Assembly (NCBI GenBank): GCA_965658025.1
Contig: CBFHQL010000003.1
Span: 108,508 to 172,507 of the forward strand
Direction: 5' to 3'
DNA: 64,000 bases
Source: UBA3537 sp965658025
GTDB lineage: Bacteria; Bacteroidota; Bacteroidia; Flavobacteriales; Flavobacteriaceae
Position numbers and translations under genes: made by a program. The notes under the pieces were generated by a model. The model worked only from the letters and a program-made list of their open reading frames with translations, made no database searches and was not told the DNA's origin. Shown piece by piece: positions 61,364 through 64,000 of this stretch. Position 1 is the first letter of the stretch; each line of letters begins with the position of its first letter.

Positions 61364-62734
61364 GTGGAAACATCTAAAGAGCATATCCCCTTTGAGATTA
61401 CAACAGCTTTGTTGGAAGCCATTGAATTGGACATCAAAAACAAAAATGATGGACCACTTCAAGAACAACTCAATGAGTTGCATTATGCAGATATTGCTGA
61501 GATTTTAGACGAACTCAATCTCGATCAAGCGACATACATCATCAAACTTTTAGACAGTGAAACAACCTCGGATGTGTTGGCGGAACTAGAAGATGATGTG
61601 CGCGAAAAAGTACTTCAAAATCTTTCGGCCAAAGAAATTGCCGAAGAAGTTAAAGAGTTGGACACCGATGATGCTGCAGATTTGTTATCGGAACTATCGC
61701 CAGATCGAAAACAAAAAGTCATTGCTCAAATTGATGATGAAGAGTTGGTGGCAGACATCAATGAACTTTTAGAATACGATGAAAATACCGCGGGAGGTTT
61801 GATGGCCAAAGAATTGGTTAAAGTTTATGAAACTTGGACCGTTGCAGGTTGCCTCAGGAAAATTCGAGCGCAAGCCAAAAATGTCAAAAGAGTACACTCT
61901 ATTTATGTAGTCACCAAAGAAGAAAAACTCATTGGGCGCTTGTCATTAAAAGATCTTTTAATCGCCAAAAACGAAACTAAAATTAGCGACATCTACATTC
62001 CAAAAGTAGATTGGGTTCATGTCCAAGATGATGATGAAGATGTGGCACGACTTATGGCAAAATATGACTTGGAAGCTGTACCTGTAGTTGATGACGAAAA
62101 AACACTACTCGGCCGAATTACTATTGACGATATTGTCGATGTCATCAAAGAAGAAGCTGAAAAAGATTACCAATTAGCAGCGGGTATTACACAGGATGTA
62201 GATGCTGAAGATAGCATCTTTGCACTTACTAGAGCCCGTTTACCGTGGTTGTTTTTAGGCCTTATCGGAGGTGTTGGCGCTGCTATTATTATGGGAACTT
62301 TCGATACAATCATTGAAGATTCTCCTATTATACTACTTTTTACCCCACTAATTGCAGCGATGGCTGGAAATGTTGGGGTACAATCAAGCGCGATTATTGT
62401 ACAAGGTTTAGCCAATGACGATATAAAAGGCAGTATCAATAATCGTTTACTGAAAGAAATGCTATTGGCGACGCTCAATGGGATCATTTTAGCGCTTTTT
62501 CTTTTTGCATTTATGTGGGCTTGGCAGCAAAACTTTCATACTGCTTTGGCAGTTTCAGTATCTTTGGTAGCGGTAATTATTGTGGCAGGAATCGTAGGGA
62601 CGTTTATTCCTTTATTTTTACACAAAAGAGGCATTGACCCAGCCATTGCTACAGGTCCTTTTATTACCACCAGTAATGATATTTTTGGAATTTTGATTTA
62701 CTTTATTATTGCTAAATTCATTCTAAATATTTAA
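61364..62734 (+). CDS. mgtE: Magnesium transporter MgtE
   Basis: A 456-residue MgtE. The N domain (about 1-130) is followed by two CBS domains (about 140-260; VPVVDDEKTLLGRITIDDIV) and five membrane segments (about 285-456; AGNVGVQSSAIIVQG). The N and CBS domains sense Mg2+ and gate the channel. The start is GTG at 61364, two bases after rsmA; no better start precedes the N domain, and a Met only occurs later. Confidence 0.95.
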   Translation: METSKEHIPFEITTALLEAIELDIKNKNDGPLQEQLNELHYADIAEILDELNLDQATYIIKLLDSETTSDVLAELEDDVREKVLQNLSAKEIAEEVKELDTDDAADLLSELSPDRKQKVIAQIDDEELVADINELLEYDENTAGGLMAKELVKVYETWTVAGCLRKIRAQAKNVKRVHSIYVVTKEEKLIGRLSLKDLLIAKNETKISDIYIPKVDWVHVQDDDEDVARLMAKYDLEAVPVVDDEKTLLGRITIDDIVDVIKEEAEKDYQLAAGITQDVDAEDSIFALTRARLPWLFLGLIGGVGAAIIMGTFDTIIEDSPIILLFTPLIAAMAGNVGVQSSAIIVQGLANDDIKGSINNRLLKEMLLATLNGIILALFLFAFMWAWQQNFHTALAVSVSLVAVIIVAGIVGTFIPLFLHKRGIDPAIATGPFITTSNDIFGILIYFIIAKFILNI

Positions 62735-62735
62735 A

Positions 62736-63674
62736 ATGAACATCTTGCATGTGGATACCAACCATCCGTTGCTGATTGAACAATTGGCAGCTCTTGGGCA
62801 TACCAATGATAAAAATTTTACGAGCTCAAAAACTCAAATTGAAGCCAAAATCGCTAACTACGATGGACTCATCATTAGAAGTCGATTCACCATCGACAAA
62901 CCATTTTTGGACAAGGCCACAAACCTCAAATTTATTGGACGAGTAGGGGCTGGATTGGAAAATATTGACGTGGATTATGCCAAAAAAAAAGGCATTCACC
63001 TCATTGCAGCACCAGAAGGCAACCGAAATGCAGTGGGCGAGCATGCTCTGGGAATGTTGTTGTCGTTATTTAACAAACTCAACCAAGCCGATGAGGAAGT
63101 CCGTAAAGGACTGTGGCAACGCGAAGCCAATAGAGGCGTAGAACTGGACGGAAAAACTGTTGGAATTATTGGTTATGGCCATATGGGGAAAGCTTTTGCC
63201 AAAAAGCTAATAGGATTTGATGTTGAGGTTTTATGTTATGATATTAAACCCAATGTGGGCGACAACAATGCCACACAAGTTACGCTTAAAGAATTTCAAA
63301 ACAGAGTTGAGGTTGTAAGTTTACACACCCCACAAACTCCACTTACTATTGGAATGATCAATAGTGAATTTATCCAACAATTTGTGCATCCGTTTTGGCT
63401 GATTAATACTGCTCGAGGGCGTAGTGTGGTGACCAAGGATTTGGTAGCAGCTTTAGAATCTGGACAAATTTTGGGTGCAGGGTTGGATGTGTTAGAATAC
63501 GAAAAAAGCTCCTTTGAAAGTTTATTTTCAAAAAACGACATTCCCGAAGCATTCCAGTATTTGATGCAATCTAAACGTGTACTTTTATCCCCACACGTCG
63601 CAGGATGGACCGTAGAAAGCCACCGAAAATTAGCCCAAACGATTGTCGATAAAATTCAGGAGATTTTTGGCTAA
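62736..63674 (+). CDS. D-2-hydroxyacid dehydrogenase (phosphoglycerate dehydrogenase-like)
   Basis: A 312-residue D-isomer-specific 2-hydroxyacid dehydrogenase. It has GRVGAGLENIDVDYAKKKGI and EGNRNAVGEHALGMLL, the NAD-binding VGIIGYGHMGKAFAKKL, and the catalytic NTARG (Arg), LDVLEYE (Glu) and LSPHVAGWT (His). It lacks the regulatory C-terminal domain of SerA, so it is a single-domain enzyme. It may act in serine synthesis or on another 2-hydroxyacid. It is one base after mgtE. Confidence 0.92.
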   Translation: MNILHVDTNHPLLIEQLAALGHTNDKNFTSSKTQIEAKIANYDGLIIRSRFTIDKPFLDKATNLKFIGRVGAGLENIDVDYAKKKGIHLIAAPEGNRNAVGEHALGMLLSLFNKLNQADEEVRKGLWQREANRGVELDGKTVGIIGYGHMGKAFAKKLIGFDVEVLCYDIKPNVGDNNATQVTLKEFQNRVEVVSLHTPQTPLTIGMINSEFIQQFVHPFWLINTARGRSVVTKDLVAALESGQILGAGLDVLEYEKSSFESLFSKNDIPEAFQYLMQSKRVLLSPHVAGWTVESHRKLAQTIVDKIQEIFG

Positions 63675-63693
63675 ACTAACTTCTTGAAAAAGA

Positions 63694-64000
63694 TTATTCC
63701 TCTTCCTCAGCTTTTGGGCCATATTTACGTTCCAATTCCGCTTGGAATTCTTCTAATACAGGCCGTACGGTACTGTCCGGGAGGTCAGCAATACGTATGT
63801 ACATTAGACCATCAACAGCATTGTTAAAAAGCGGATCGACATTAAAGGCAATCAAGCGGGCATTTTGTTTGATGTATTTTTTTAGGAGTACGGGGAGACG
63901 TAAAGCACCGGGCTCAATTTCATCGATAATTTTATCAAATTTATTCAAATCGGCTTCCGTAGCATCAAACACAAAATCCTTGTCGGTGTCTTTAAGTTTA
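63694..64000 (-). CDS. C-terminal end of an acyltransferase-like protein (partial, runs off the window)
   Basis: The minus-strand frame is open to the window edge with no stop, so the gene continues beyond 64000; about 102 C-terminal residues are visible. LPVLLKKYIKQNARLIAFN and FNNAVDGLMYIRIADLP resemble the end of an OlsB-type N-acyltransferase domain (GNAT-like). In Bacteroidota such a domain can be fused behind a PlsC-like acyltransferase in enzymes making glycine or ornithine lipids. The last residues are acidic (AEEEE). The N-terminal part is not in this window. Confidence 0.6.
   Translation of the reverse strand, partial: KLKDTDKDFVFDATEADLNKFDKIIDEIEPGALRLPVLLKKYIKQNARLIAFNVDPLFNNAVDGLMYIRIADLPDSTVRPVLEEFQAELERKYGPKAEEEE

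Overview
The window looks like a chromosomal segment of a marine-type member of the Flavobacteriaceae (phylum Bacteroidota). Several things in the sequence point there: type IX secretion (T9SS) C-terminal sorting domains, promoter-like TAnnTTTG elements instead of E. coli -10 boxes, the ftsX-DUF3098-uppP-truB order, a bacterial mevalonate-pathway block, small Bacteroidota-specific families (DUF3127, DUF3098, DUF4286), and AT-rich intergenic DNA. Genus cannot be fixed from the sequence alone.

Layout. 1-20 kb is mostly core housekeeping: greA, a HIT hydrolase, an orphan histidine kinase, two tandem PPK2 polyphosphate kinases, tag, the minus-strand envelope operon ftsX/DUF3098/uppP/truB, leuS overlapping a SemiSWEET sugar-transporter gene, a zinc metallopeptidase, a saccharopine dehydrogenase with an Lrp-type regulator, pckA, ruvC and hemW. 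19.7-25.4 kb is a catabolic island: a divergent AraC regulator and four tightly packed genes that match the whole hydroxyproline-to-2-oxoglutarate route (epimerase, FAD D-amino-acid dehydrogenase, pyrroline-4-hydroxy-2-carboxylate deaminase, 2-oxoglutarate semialdehyde dehydrogenase). A 9-bp direct repeat with 21-bp period sits in the divergent promoter. 26.9-32 kb holds tRNA-Leu(UAG), a BaiN-type flavoprotein, diphosphomevalonate decarboxylase, a mevalonate-type GHMP kinase, a UbiA prenyltransferase and an RsuA-family protein lacking its catalytic Asp.

32.0-41.7 kb is one tightly spaced minus-strand operon of 12 genes. Its promoter-proximal part is an arsenosugar biosynthesis set: a CMD-like protein, radical SAM ArsS, a rhodanese, a TIGR04282-like glycosyltransferase, a purine nucleoside phosphorylase, ArsM, DUF547, a TIGR04283-like glycosyltransferase and a MerT-like membrane protein. 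It runs without a break into three membrane-glycan glycosyltransferases, which suggests, but does not prove, that the arsenosugar is passed to a lipid or glycan.

42.3-45.9 kb has three consecutive secreted T9SS proteins, each with its own hairpin terminator; the first two share nearly identical sorting-domain DNA. 45.93-53.57 kb is a small integrative element. It is bounded by a 15-bp direct repeat that duplicates the 3' end of tRNA-Leu(CAA) and carries tandem TTCGTACAAA repeats near both ends. It encodes a tyrosine recombinase, an excisionase-like HTH protein, a probable replication initiator, several small proteins (two ribbon-helix-helix-like, one possibly terminase-small-subunit-like) and two secreted cargo proteins (a T9SS protein and a FISUMP lipoprotein) in reverse orientation. 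The gene set is reminiscent of a phage satellite or mobilizable island, and it is the best candidate for something undescribed. 53.7-64 kb returns to core genes: prs, rplY/ctc, pth, ribF, serS, a TPR protein, DUF4286, rsmA, mgtE, a D-2-hydroxyacid dehydrogenase, and the cut end of an acyltransferase-like gene.
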